From contig RYFE02000018.1 in NCBI GenBank assembly GCA_004138175.2, forward strand, positions 1-64,000: a DNA stretch of 64,000 nt, given 5' to 3'. The notes beneath the pieces are model-generated. The model ran no database searches. It was not told the origin of the DNA and saw only the letters and a program-made list of their open reading frames with translations. The stretch comes from Chloroflexales bacterium ZM16-3 (lineage in GTDB: Bacteria; Chloroflexota; Chloroflexia; Chloroflexales; Chloroflexaceae). A program made the position numbers and the translations under genes. Within the stretch, counting starts at the first letter, position 1, and each line of letters begins with the position of its first letter. Positions 1 to 8,321 of this stretch are shown here, piece by piece.

Positions 1-7
1 GCGCTCG

Positions 8-1723
8 GTGGTTGGGGGTCTCCTGATCTATGGGACGCTCTGGCTGCTGCTCTACCACGGCCAGCCGCCGCTCTACCCCTACCCGCTGCGGGGGCTGCCG
101 CTCGCTGTCTGCCTGGGGCTGGCCGGGCTGCTGGCGCTGCGCTACGGGCCGGGGGGCGCTGCCCGTGCCCCATCCCTTGTTCGTGTCCTCGCCCCTCTCG
201 CGGTGATCGGCCTGTGGCTGGCTGCGACGCTGCTGGCCGCGCAGGATCACCTGACCCTGGCTCGCCCCGGCGTCGAGAATGACTTTCGGGTCTTCGCCAC
301 CCGCGAGACGCTCGCCCAGGTGTTTAGCGCCGACGGATTCTATAACCTGGGCTACCCGCTGCTGCTCTGGCTGGCCCGCCCGCTGTTCGGCGGGAATGCC
401 TTCTTGGCCGGACGCCTGCTGGCCGCCCTGTGCGGCGCGGCCTTCCTGGCGGGGGGCTACTGGCTGGCCCGCGCGCTGCTGCCGTCCGGCCCTGCCCTGC
501 TCGCCCTGTCTGCCCTGGCCCTGAGCGGCTTTGTGGCCCAGTACGGGCTGTATGTGGGCAGCGATATGCCGTTCGCTGCATGCGTGAGCCTGTGCGTTGG
601 CGCGTTTGTTTCTGGGGGTTGGGGGTTGGGGGTTGGGGGTTGGAGGTTGCGGCTGCTGTTTGTGGCTGGGCTCTTTGGGGGGGTGGCGTTTCTGATGCGC
701 CACCTGGGGATGGTGCTGCTGCCGTGGGGGCTGTTTGTTCTTCTGGCTGTCGGCTGGCGCGACCGAAGCTGGCGCCCCGCGCTCGCCTTCGCCCTCGGCT
801 TCCTGCTGGCCGCCGCGCCGCAGATCATCATCAACACGGTGCAGGCGGGCAGCCCGCTCTACAACCAGCAGGCCAAGAATATCTGGCTGGCGGTGTACGG
901 CGGCACCGACTGGGGCCGCTGGGATGAGGCGCCGAATAGCGTGTCGCTTGTCGAGGTGGTGCTGCGTGACCCGGCGCGCTTCCTGAGCAACTGGTGGCAT
1001 AACGTCGTTGGCTACCTGGGCAGCGGCGCTGAGGATACCAGTGAGTTCGGGCGGGCCGAGCAGCTGCGGCTGATCGGCTGGCCGGTAAACTGGCTGGCGG
1101 TGGGCGGGATGGCTTGGTGGGCTGTCGCCGTCCTTAGGGCTGCGCGCCAGACCCAACAAAAAAATAGTCAGGGAGAGAGCATTGCTCGCTCTCAGACCAT
1201 CTCTCTGCTCGGCCTGGTCATCATCTACGTGGCCGCCGTGAGCACGGCCTTCACGTTGCAGCGCTTCTTCCTGCCGCTGGCCCCGATCTACGCGGTGGCT
1301 GCGGCCTGGGTCGTGTGGCGGTTGGCTGGGGGTGGGCGGGCGCTGCTCGGCGTGGGCCTGGCCTTGGTTGTGGTACTATGGGGTGGATGGCCCAGTGGTG
1401 TGCGCTATGCCCTGGCGCTCCAGCCCGCCGACGAGGTCGCTGCGGCGCGGATGGTTGACGCCAGCCTGCCGCCGGGCGCCACGCTTGGCGCGCGGGTCTC
1501 GGCGCGTCTGCCGCTGGCGAAGTACTCAGCGATCTCCCACCGTGTGGTGGAGTGGCCTGTCGGCGGGGATAGCTCCACGCCGATCACCGCTGATGATATC
1601 GCTGCCCTGAGGGCCGCCGGGGCGGGCTACCTGCTCTGGGACGATGTCGCCGGCCCGCCACCTCTGGTCGGCGCGCGAGCGGCGACGAGCGGGCGCTATA
1701 GTTTGTATCGGCTGGGGCCGTAA
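8..1723 (+). CDS. Multi-pass membrane glycosyltransferase-like protein (GT39/ArnT-like), possibly 5'-truncated
   Basis: The 571-residue protein is almost entirely hydrophobic, with about ten predicted membrane helices and a short extracytoplasmic tail. An early loop with acidic residues (VENDFRVF, near residues 87-95) followed by a luminal segment (FSADGFYNLGYP) fits the polyprenyl-phosphate-sugar-dependent GT39/PMT/ArnT membrane transferases. Substrate cannot be read from the sequence. The frame stays open to the window edge upstream of the GTG at 8, so the true start may lie outside. Residues about 202-212 (GGWGLGVGGWRL) are encoded by a GGGGTTG heptamer repeat, an expansion inside a loop. 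It is the first of four membrane-glycan genes on this strand. The family call rests on topology and is moderate. Confidence 0.6.
   Translation: MVGGLLIYGTLWLLLYHGQPPLYPYPLRGLPLAVCLGLAGLLALRYGPGGAARAPSLVRVLAPLAVIGLWLAATLLAAQDHLTLARPGVENDFRVFATRETLAQVFSADGFYNLGYPLLLWLARPLFGGNAFLAGRLLAALCGAAFLAGGYWLARALLPSGPALLALSALALSGFVAQYGLYVGSDMPFAACVSLCVGAFVSGGWGLGVGGWRLRLLFVAGLFGGVAFLMRHLGMVLLPWGLFVLLAVGWRDRSWRPALAFALGFLLAAAPQIIINTVQAGSPLYNQQAKNIWLAVYGGTDWGRWDEAPNSVSLVEVVLRDPARFLSNWWHNVVGYLGSGAEDTSEFGRAEQLRLIGWPVNWLAVGGMAWWAVAVLRAARQTQQKNSQGESIARSQTISLLGLVIIYVAAVSTAFTLQRFFLPLAPIYAVAAAWVVWRLAGGGRALLGVGLALVVVLWGGWPSGVRYALALQPADEVAAARMVDASLPPGATLGARVSARLPLAKYSAISHRVVEWPVGGDSSTPITADDIAALRAAGAGYLLWDDVAGPPPLVGARAATSGRYSLYRLGP
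614..641. repeat. GGGGTTG heptanucleotide repeat inside a CDS
   Basis: Four near-identical copies of GGGGTTG lie in frame within the GT39-like gene and encode a Gly/Trp/Leu/Val-rich loop. Similar period-7 repeats occur between genes elsewhere in this window. Confidence 0.85.
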
Positions 1724-1732
1724 GGATTGTAG

Positions 1733-1846
1733 GCAATAGAGCATAAGTAACGCTGTCACCCTGAGCGAAGCGAAGGGTTCCGGCCGGGATTCTTCGCTTC
1801 GCTCAGAATGACAGGACGCCTCACAGCGTTACTTCTGCGGTATTGC
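1733..1846. repeat. Dispersed palindromic element, copy 1 (full length)
   Basis: Ends are GCAATAGAGCA on the left and TGCGGTATTGC on the right, inverted imperfect copies of each other. Inside are AAGTAACGCTGTCA and its inverse, then a core of TGTCACCCTGAGCGAAGCGAAGG paired with CTTCGCTTCGCTCAGAATGACA in inverse (each given here in part). The whole copy can fold into one long imperfect hairpin. Six other copies occur in the window. It has no coding capacity of its own and looks like a MITE/REP-like element. The in-frame ATG at 1808 lies inside it and is not the start of the next gene. Confidence 0.85.
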
Positions 1847-1906
1847 GATTGTAGATTGCAGATTGCTGGTGGTGGAACCAGTCGACAAGGGCATTATTCA
1901 CGAGAT

Positions 1907-4270
1907 ATGGAGACATATTCAACACAACGTGTGGGCCGATCATTCGAGGAGTCCCGGCGGCCTGCCTCCCGCGGCATCGTACTGCCGCGCGTCTCCTCGG
2001 CAACACTGATCATCGTCGCCCTGGTGCTGATCGGCCTGGCCATGCGCCTCTGGTTCATCGCCGTTAACGACATCGACCCGCGCTTCTCGGCGGCCGATGA
2101 TGGCGACTACTATCAGCGCGCCTTGCACCTGGCCGTCACCGGGCGCTATGTCGATAACTCCTGGCTCATCCGCCCGCCCGGCCACGTCTTTATGTTCGCG
2201 GGCCTGCTGCGGATCGGCATCGCCTTGGGCGACCCAACGGTCGGCATCGCGCTGATCCGTGGCGTCCACGTGGCCCTCTCGCTGCTGCTTGTGCCGCTTG
2301 GCTACGACTTGGCCCGCCGCCTGTTCGACAGGCGCGCCGGCCTGATCTTCGCCACCATCCTGGCCGTCTGGTTCCCTTTTGTGGAGCTGCCGGCGCTCAT
2401 TCTCAGCGAGCCGCTCTTCCTCTCGATGCTGGGCATCCACTTCTGGCTGCTGGTGCGCTGGCGCGACAGCTACCGCCAGTGGAGGCGCAGCGCCCCCTGG
2501 CTGCTGGCCGCTGGGGTGGCGCTGGCGGTCGCCTCGCTGGCCCGCTCCCCCGCTCTCTACACCGCTGTGTTTGTGGTGGGCTTTGTGGTCGTGGAGGTGT
2601 GGCGACGGATGCGTGACGAGCGTCAGCCGGTGCTCGGTGTGCCGACGCGGGATATTAAGCCGTTCTCGGGCACCCGGCAGCCGGACAGATACATGCGGAG
2701 TCCTTCGTCGCGTGGTCAGTGGTCCTCGCCGCACGATGGAAGGTGGGTACTATCTGCCGCCCGCGCCTCGCTGATCTTTCTTGTCCCCTTCGTCCTGACC
2801 ATCGCCCCCTGGACGATCCGCAACTATGTGACGTACCAGCGCTTTATCGTGATCGACACGCTCGGGCCGGTGAACCTGTGGATGGCGATGAGCGACGCGG
2901 TGAATGAGGGCCGCGGCGAGAATGAGGCCAAGTCCATCCTGGCGGCCATCCCCCAGGAGCAGCGCCAGGACTTTGTGAGCGCCGATATTAGCCGCATCCT
3001 GCGCGAGGAGCCCACGCGCCTGGTGCGCAACTTCTGGCCCTACTTCACCCACATCTGGAAGGCCCAGTTTATTGAGGACTTCTTCGTCAAGGTGAGCTTC
3101 TTCACCCGCCCCCTGCGTGAGATCTGGCCCATGGGCGTGCTGGGCGACCTGCTCTGGCTGATCTTCACCCCGGTCAGCCTGATCGCTCTGGCGGCGCGAC
3201 CGCGCGAGGGCGGCTTTCGCTTGCTGGCCATCGGCTGGATCGCTTACTCCTGCCTGACGGTGATGCTCATCCATGTCGAGCCGCGCTACCTGCTGCCGAT
3301 CTGGTTCCTGATGGGGCTCTACGGCGCGGCGTCTCTCTCCTGGCTTGGGGACTGGCTGGGACTGCTCCGCGAGGATCGCGCCAACGCCGCCGATGACGCG
3401 CTGCACTTCCTGCGCTCGCCCTGGGGGATCGCTGGCCTGGTGCTTATGCTGGCGCTGATCTGGCAGATCTTCAGCTACCGCGACTACCCGCAGATTATTG
3501 CCCAGGGCATCCAGCGCGAGATCCACCGCGCGGCGGGGGCCAGCGCCTACGCTGCGAAGGATTATCCCACGGCGATCTCTGAGTACGAGGCCATGCTGGC
3601 GGCACATCCCGACTTTGTGGACGGGCGCACCGAGCTGGCTCGGATCTACCTCGACATGGGACGCTACGATGAGGGGTGGGCTATCCTCGCCGACCGACCG
3701 ACCCACCGGGCCAACGTGATCCGTGGGGCGCTGGCCCGCGCCCAGCACGATAACAAGGCGGCCCGCGCCTACTTCGAGGACGCCGAGCAGCGCGCCGGTG
3801 AGAATGTCCAGAAGCTGACCCTGGAGTGGCTCAACCCGCCACCCACCAGCAGCCTCACCCTCGGCAATGGGGTGGACTTCGGCTACCTGGACGGCTTCTC
3901 CTTCGGCGAGTACCTGCCGCCGCAGCCCGATGGCTCGCTGGCGACCTACCGCTGGCTCCAGGGCAACGGCGTCATCGCCCTGCCGCTTCCCACCCCGCTG
4001 CGCGCCGGCAGCGTGCTCAGCCTGCGTATGACCGGCGTGACACCGGGCGCGACCCCGCTGACGCTGGATGTGGGCGGGGCGCGGATCACGATCCCGGTGC
4101 AGAGCGGCCAGTGGCGGGTCTACCGGGTGGCCTTGCCCGACAGCTTGGCGGGCCAGAGCCGGATCGAGCTGCGCCTGCACGCGCCGACGTTCATTCCGCT
4201 CCAGCTTGACCCGCAGAGCACCGACGCCCGCCAGCTGAGTCTGATGATCAGTCGGGTATCGGTGGAATGA
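1907..4270 (+). CDS. GT39-family membrane glycosyltransferase with TPR and C-terminal beta domain
   Basis: I place the start at the ATG at 1907, because an upstream in-frame ATG (1808) lies inside the palindromic repeat. The protein of about 787 residues has an N-terminal membrane region of roughly ten helices. Its first extracytoplasmic loop has the acidic pair and RPPGH segment typical of GT39/PMT-like transferases that use lipid-linked sugars. Residues about 534-627 form TPR-like helices (AAYAAKDYPTAISEYEAMLAAHPDF pattern), and about 640-787 a beta-rich domain, plausibly extracytoplasmic. A low-hydrophobicity insertion (about residues 237-285) sits between two helices. The next gene is a GT2 enzyme 13 bp downstream, which suggests one pathway of surface glycan or glycoprotein assembly. 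Substrate unknown. Confidence 0.65.
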   Translation: METYSTQRVGRSFEESRRPASRGIVLPRVSSATLIIVALVLIGLAMRLWFIAVNDIDPRFSAADDGDYYQRALHLAVTGRYVDNSWLIRPPGHVFMFAGLLRIGIALGDPTVGIALIRGVHVALSLLLVPLGYDLARRLFDRRAGLIFATILAVWFPFVELPALILSEPLFLSMLGIHFWLLVRWRDSYRQWRRSAPWLLAAGVALAVASLARSPALYTAVFVVGFVVVEVWRRMRDERQPVLGVPTRDIKPFSGTRQPDRYMRSPSSRGQWSSPHDGRWVLSAARASLIFLVPFVLTIAPWTIRNYVTYQRFIVIDTLGPVNLWMAMSDAVNEGRGENEAKSILAAIPQEQRQDFVSADISRILREEPTRLVRNFWPYFTHIWKAQFIEDFFVKVSFFTRPLREIWPMGVLGDLLWLIFTPVSLIALAARPREGGFRLLAIGWIAYSCLTVMLIHVEPRYLLPIWFLMGLYGAASLSWLGDWLGLLREDRANAADDALHFLRSPWGIAGLVLMLALIWQIFSYRDYPQIIAQGIQREIHRAAGASAYAAKDYPTAISEYEAMLAAHPDFVDGRTELARIYLDMGRYDEGWAILADRPTHRANVIRGALARAQHDNKAARAYFEDAEQRAGENVQKLTLEWLNPPPTSSLTLGNGVDFGYLDGFSFGEYLPPQPDGSLATYRWLQGNGVIALPLPTPLRAGSVLSLRMTGVTPGATPLTLDVGGARITIPVQSGQWRVYRVALPDSLAGQSRIELRLHAPTFIPLQLDPQSTDARQLSLMISRVSVE

Positions 4271-4283
4271 GGTATTCCATACT

Positions 4284-5213
4284 GTGAGCACTGAGCTAGT
4301 TGAGCAGACATCCGCGCCGCCGGTGCCCCAGATATACCCCTTTACGGTCACAGTCGTCATCCCCGCCTACAACGAGTCCCACGGCATCGCCGCCGTGGTC
4401 GGTCGGGTGCGCGCGGCCCTGCCCGATGCCGAGGTGCTGGTGGTGGACGACTGTAGCCGCGACGACACTGGCACCCAGGCGCTCGCCGCCGGTGCCCGCG
4501 TCGAGCGCCACCCCATGAACCGGGGCAACGGCGCCGCTGTGAAGACCGGCATCCGCCGGGCCACCGGCGAGGTGGTGCTGCTGATGGACGCCGACGGCCA
4601 GATGGACCCGCGCTACATCCCCGACATCCTCGGCAAGATGGCCGAGGGCTTCGACATGGTTGTCGGCGCCCGCTCGCGGGACACCCAGGGCGATAATATT
4701 GCCCGTCGCCTCGGCAACCACGCCCTCGACGCCCTCGGCGGCTACCTGGTCGAGTCGCCAGTGCTCGACCTGACCAGCGGCTACCGGGCCATGCGCCGAG
4801 CGGTGATCATGGAGTTCATCCATCTGCTGCCCAACCGCTACTCCTACCCGACCACCAGCACCCTGGCGCTGCTCAAGGGCGGCTATAGCGTGACCTACGC
4901 GCCCATCCAGGGCCAGCGCCGCCAGGGCGGCCAGAGCGGCCAGAAGCTGCTGAAGAACGGCGTGCGATTCGGCCTGATCATCCTGCGCATCGTCTCGCTC
5001 TTCGCCCCGCTGCGGGTCTACTTTCCGGTGGCCCTGGCGATGCAGGCGCTCGCCCTGATCTCGTTCATGATCAGCTTCTTCATCACCGACCCGTTGCGCT
5101 TCCACGTGCCGAACTCGGCGGTGGGCCTGTTTGTGGGCAGCATCATTGTGTTTATGTTTGGCCTGAACGCCGAGCAGATCGCCGCGCTGCGCTTTCAGCG
5201 GCGCGAGGAGTAG
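4284..5213 (+). CDS. GT2 glycosyltransferase, dolichyl-phosphate-mannose-synthase-like
   Basis: The 309-residue protein starts with a GT-A fold domain: TVVIPAYNES near residue 23, VVDDCSRDDT near 55, and the nucleotide/metal-binding LLMDADGQMDP near 93. Two C-terminal hydrophobic segments follow, as in bacterial DPM/DPG-synthase-like GT2 proteins that load a sugar onto a polyprenyl phosphate. Together with the GT39-like proteins upstream, which use such lipid-linked sugars, and the YbhN-like protein downstream, it makes a coherent membrane-glycan set. GTG start at 4284, 13 bp after the previous stop, so probably cotranscribed. Sugar specificity cannot be told. Confidence 0.8.
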   Translation: MSTELVEQTSAPPVPQIYPFTVTVVIPAYNESHGIAAVVGRVRAALPDAEVLVVDDCSRDDTGTQALAAGARVERHPMNRGNGAAVKTGIRRATGEVVLLMDADGQMDPRYIPDILGKMAEGFDMVVGARSRDTQGDNIARRLGNHALDALGGYLVESPVLDLTSGYRAMRRAVIMEFIHLLPNRYSYPTTSTLALLKGGYSVTYAPIQGQRRQGGQSGQKLLKNGVRFGLIILRIVSLFAPLRVYFPVALAMQALALISFMISFFITDPLRFHVPNSAVGLFVGSIIVFMFGLNAEQIAALRFQRREE

Positions 5214-5216
5214 CTT

Positions 5217-5288
5217 TTTATTGGGCCTGGGCGGCTTCACCTCCCAGGCCCAATAAAAATATCGCGGGGGCGGCGAAGCCGCCCCCGC
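5217..5288. repeat. Double intergenic palindrome (blocks B and C of a recurring cluster)
   Basis: A 15-bp-arm hairpin (TTTATTGGGCCTGGG with its inverse, ending in AAAAAT) is followed by a GC-rich palindrome with 11-bp arms around GAA (5264-5288, GCGGGGGCGGC-GAA). The second block recurs almost exactly near 40293 and 53863. The first may terminate transcription after the GT2 gene. Confidence 0.75.
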
Positions 5289-5315
5289 ACCCCCACCGTG
5301 AGGTGAGATGGGACT

Positions 5316-6296
5316 ATGCGCAAATATCTCCCCTGGCTGCTGCGGCTGCTCGGCCCGCTGTTGCTGATCCTCTTCCTTGCCAACGCTAATCTCGGCGGCC
5401 TGATCGACACCCTGCGCACGGCGGATGTCTGGCCGATCATGCTCTCGCTGCTGCTCATGCCGCCCTTTGTGATCATTAAGTCTTGGCGCTGGGCGCGCAT
5501 CCTGCGCGAGATGGGCATTCGCATCGATATGCGCACCGCTGTTGCGCTCTACACGGTCGGCCTGTTCTACGGGGCCACCACGCCGGGTCAGGCTGGCGAT
5601 CTGCTCAAGGCGGTATATCTGCGCGACCGTGGGCAGCCTATGGCACCGGCGATGCTGAGCGTGGTGCTCGACCGGCTCTTTGACCTGCTGGTGATGGCGA
5701 CTCTGGCTACACTGGGTATCTTCGCCCTGGGCCAGCTGCTGCCGGGCCGGGCTTTGCAGACGGCTCTGGTGATTGCTATGGGGCTGGGCATGGTCGCGCT
5801 CACCGTGGTGCTGACGGCGCGCGGCCCGCGCGAGTGGGTGCTCACCGGCCTGCTGCCGAAGGTGGCCCCGCGCCTGAAGGTTAGCCTTGATCGCTGGAAC
5901 AGCCAGCTCACTAGCCTCACCCTACGCCCGCAGCTGCTGGTCCCAGTTGCGCTGGCCTCACTGATCTCTGCCGGCTTCACCTTCTGGCGGCTCTGGCTGC
6001 TCTTCCTTGCCCTGGGCCTGAGCGCGGTGCCGCTCTATGTGGTGGTGGGAGCCTCGGCGCTGATCGCGGTGCTCCAGGTGCTGCCGATATCGGTGGCTGG
6101 CGTGGGTGTGCGCGACGCGGTGCTGATCGCTATCCTGCTGCCCTACGGCTATGGCAGTGACCAGGCGCTTATCCTCTCGGCGCTCTTCCTACTGCTGAAC
6201 ATTGAGCATATCCTGGCGGGCTTCATTGTCTCGTTCTGGTATCCTCTCGGCACCATGCAGGCAGGCATCACCTCGGATGCGGTATTACCTGATTAA
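5316..6296 (+). CDS. Lysylphosphatidylglycerol synthase TM region/YbhN-like (UPF0104) membrane protein
   Basis: The 326-residue protein has seven to eight membrane helices and the signatures of the AglD/YbhN/MprF N-terminal superfamily: a short basic N-terminus (MRKYLPWLLRLL), WRWARILREMG near residue 58, the TPGQAGDLLKAVYLRDRG block near 88-106, and VGVRDAVLIAILLPYG near 265. Family members are integral membrane proteins linked to lipid or polyprenyl-lipid translocation or modification. The position right after GT2/GT39 genes supports a lipid-linked glycan role. Start ATG at 5316 follows GAGATGGGAC. The exact substrate is unknown. Confidence 0.75.
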   Translation: MRKYLPWLLRLLGPLLLILFLANANLGGLIDTLRTADVWPIMLSLLLMPPFVIIKSWRWARILREMGIRIDMRTAVALYTVGLFYGATTPGQAGDLLKAVYLRDRGQPMAPAMLSVVLDRLFDLLVMATLATLGIFALGQLLPGRALQTALVIAMGLGMVALTVVLTARGPREWVLTGLLPKVAPRLKVSLDRWNSQLTSLTLRPQLLVPVALASLISAGFTFWRLWLLFLALGLSAVPLYVVVGASALIAVLQVLPISVAGVGVRDAVLIAILLPYGYGSDQALILSALFLLLNIEHILAGFIVSFWYPLGTMQAGITSDAVLPD

Positions 6297-6310
6297 CATT
6301 CGCAGGCACC

Positions 6311-6407
6311 CCCGTCGGCGCAGGCCGACGCCCGGCGCAACGCGCCCCGTCGGCGCGCCTTCCAGTCGCCAGCCGGGGGGGGCGCTCAGGACGTTGCATC
6401 AGCCCTG
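6311..6407. repeat. Dispersed element R2, copy A (partial)
   Basis: About 95 bp here match 19079-19172 closely: GTCGGCGCAGGCCGACGCC, then a second GC-rich palindrome, TTCCAGTCGCCAGCC, and the end GACGTTGCATCAGCCCT. That end is the inverse of the AGGGCT..TGCAACGTC end seen at 18999 and 40200, so the element has terminal inverted repeats. This copy lacks the left terminus. Confidence 0.75.
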
Positions 6408-6444
6408 CTTCAGCCCCCCGGCGACCGGGGGTTGATGGTAGAAT

Positions 6445-7254
6445 ATGGCTATGATCTATGATCGCTACGCCTCCCTGTACGACTCGAGCGGTCAGGTGCG
6501 ATTCGCTCTGCTCGTCGCTATTTATCTGCGCGAGTTGCTGCTTCGCCACCCCATCTCTGGCTCTCGGATGCTTGACCTAGCCTGCGGCACCGGCACCCTG
6601 GCCCTGAGCATGGCGGATGAGGGCTGGCATGTCCTCGGCCTCGATAGCTCCTCGGCGATGATCGCGCAGGCCGAGTCGAAGGCGGCGGGTGCGACTCTTA
6701 CGGGGAGTACACGCTTTGTTCTTGGGGATATGCGCCACGTCGCGTATGTGCTCCCGCCTGCGGCCTTTGACCTTGTCACCTGCACCTACGACAGCCTGAA
6801 CTATATGACGAGCGAGGCGGATCTGCTGTCCTGCTTTCAGTCGGCGGCCGATGCCCTCGCCCCTGGCGGCCTGTTTATCGGGGACATGAACACGCAGCAC
6901 TTTCTGGAGTTCGACTGGGGAACCTGCGCAGTGCGCGAGATGGAGGGCTTTGTGCAGATCGAGCAGAGCCACTTTGATGCGCAGATGGCCACCTCAACGA
7001 TGGTGCTGACGGGCTTTGTGGGCGATGACGATGAGGGCTATGAGCGATTTGACGAGGTGCATGTCGAGCGGGCCTATCCGTCCGAGCTCGTCGACGCGCT
7101 GATCGAGCGGGCTGGTCTTATGGTCGAGGCGCGCTACGATAGCTTCACGCTGAGCCCGCCCGACCTCTACACGCAGAGGATCTTCTGGGTGGCGCGGAAG
7201 GCTATAGGGGCGCAGCACGCTGCGCCCTTACGAGATAGCACTACTACATTATGA
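6445..7254 (+). CDS. Class I SAM-dependent methyltransferase
   Basis: The 269-residue protein has the Rossmann methyltransferase motifs: motif I LDLACGTGTLALSMA (residues about 46-60), the acidic residue LGLDSSSAM that binds the SAM ribose, and DLVTCTYDSLNYM as post-II/motif IV. It ends with a small beta/alpha cap (FTLSPPDLYTQRIFWVARK). Family level is secure; substrate is not. The start may be ATG 6445 or ATG 6451. TAGAAT at 6439-6444 resembles a -10 box, which would make the transcript nearly leaderless if used. The stop overlaps the next gene's start by ATGA, so the two are translationally coupled. Confidence 0.8.
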   Translation: MAMIYDRYASLYDSSGQVRFALLVAIYLRELLLRHPISGSRMLDLACGTGTLALSMADEGWHVLGLDSSSAMIAQAESKAAGATLTGSTRFVLGDMRHVAYVLPPAAFDLVTCTYDSLNYMTSEADLLSCFQSAADALAPGGLFIGDMNTQHFLEFDWGTCAVREMEGFVQIEQSHFDAQMATSTMVLTGFVGDDDEGYERFDEVHVERAYPSELVDALIERAGLMVEARYDSFTLSPPDLYTQRIFWVARKAIGAQHAAPLRDSTTTL

Positions 7255-8219
7255 AACGAATTGTTGTGATCACCACGGGCGGGGCGATCGGGGCGCGGCG
7301 CGGGCCGATGGTGGGCGGGGCGATGCCCGCGCTCAAGGGCGAGGATTTCCTGGCTGTGCTGCCGCGCAGCGGGGTTGATCTGGTCTTCGAGGAGTTTGCC
7401 AACCTGCCGGGCAGCCACTTTACGGCGGTGAGCTCCCTCGACCTGGCGCATCGGGTTGAGGCGATACTGAGCAGCCCCGATATCGACGGCGCTGTGATCA
7501 TCCATGGGCCGGATACGCTGGAGGAGACGGCATATCTGCTCGACCTGACGGTGAGCTCGCCCAAGCCGGTGGTGTTCACCGGGGCGATCCGCAGCTCGGC
7601 CAGCGTCGGGTATGATGGCGTGGTGAACTTGGCCAGCGCGATCCGTCTGGCTATGGCACCCGAGGCGCAGGATCTGGGTGTGGTGACGCTCTTTGGCGAT
7701 GAGTTTCACGCGGCTTCCGAGCTACAGCAGGTAGATAGCCAGTCGCTCAACGCCTTCGCTTCGCCGGGCAGTGGCCCGCTTGGTCGGGTCGAGGGCGAGC
7801 GGATCGTGGTGCGCCACCGGCCCGGCGGGCGTCAGCACATCGCCTGCCAGCGCCTGGAGGAGATGGTCGATCTGATTCGGGTGACGCAGGGCGCCGATGT
7901 GCGCCAGCTGCGCCATAGCATTGAGGATGGTGTGGCCGGGGTGGTGATCGAGTCCTTTGGCGGCGGGCGCCTGCCTCCCTGGTGGCTGCCCCAGATCACC
8001 GACGCTATGCAGCGGCGGACGGTGGTGGTGATCACCACGCGCTGTATGTCCGGCGGCCTGGGCGATGAGTTCGGCTATGTGGGTGCCTTCCACGACCTGC
8101 GGCGGCTGGGGGTGCTGTTCGCCCAGCAGCTCAGCGGCCCCAAGGCGCGGATCAAGCTGATGGTCGCCCTGGGCACCGCCCGCAACACGAGCGAGCTGCG
8201 GGGCTGGTTCGCGGCGTAG
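7251..8219 (+). CDS. Asparaginase-fold protein with substituted catalytic residues
   Basis: The length (322 aa) and order of motifs match type I/II L-asparaginases: an N-terminal glycine turn (VITTGGAIGA), the second-motif HGPDTLEETAYLL, AIRSSASVGYDGVVNL, and a C-terminal VVVITTRCMSGG. The catalytic set is changed. The nucleophile Thr of TGGTI is Ala12, the Thr of HGTDT is Pro87, and the Lys near ND...TK aligns with Gln160. Only Asp88 of the main set remains (alignment done by eye against E. coli AnsB). Hydrolysis of asparagine is therefore unlikely; it may bind a ligand, or be a pseudoenzyme. It is translationally coupled (ATGA) to the methyltransferase upstream. Confidence 0.75.
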   Translation: MKRIVVITTGGAIGARRGPMVGGAMPALKGEDFLAVLPRSGVDLVFEEFANLPGSHFTAVSSLDLAHRVEAILSSPDIDGAVIIHGPDTLEETAYLLDLTVSSPKPVVFTGAIRSSASVGYDGVVNLASAIRLAMAPEAQDLGVVTLFGDEFHAASELQQVDSQSLNAFASPGSGPLGRVEGERIVVRHRPGGRQHIACQRLEEMVDLIRVTQGADVRQLRHSIEDGVAGVVIESFGGGRLPPWWLPQITDAMQRRTVVVITTRCMSGGLGDEFGYVGAFHDLRRLGVLFAQQLSGPKARIKLMVALGTARNTSELRGWFAA

Positions 8220-8229
8220 GGACGCGGCG

Positions 8230-8292
8230 TAGGGGCGGCTCGCGGTGTAGGGGCGGCTCGCGGCGTAGGGGCGGCTCGCGAGCCGCCCCTAC
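8230..8292. repeat. Tandem TAGGGGCGGCTCGCG units ending in a perfect palindrome
   Basis: Three copies of TAGGGGCGGCTCGCG follow one another. The last completes a perfect 26-bp palindrome centred on CTCGCGAG. The same palindrome occurs near 29622 and 30506. A related one (GGGACGCAGCGCGCTGCGTCCC type) occurs at 32047 and 51030. Confidence 0.8.
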
Positions 8293-8321
8293 ATTGCGAA
8301 CCAATATACTAGAGGAATATC

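Noticed and set aside
2750-4360. Minus-strand frame of more than 500 codons opposite the GT39-TPR gene
   Set aside because: Composition is that of a high-GC shadow (His/Gln/Arg/Val-rich, no domain); the plus-strand gene has clear membrane helices and family motifs. The same holds for long antisense frames at 22061-23320, 27405-28667 and 43259-45076.
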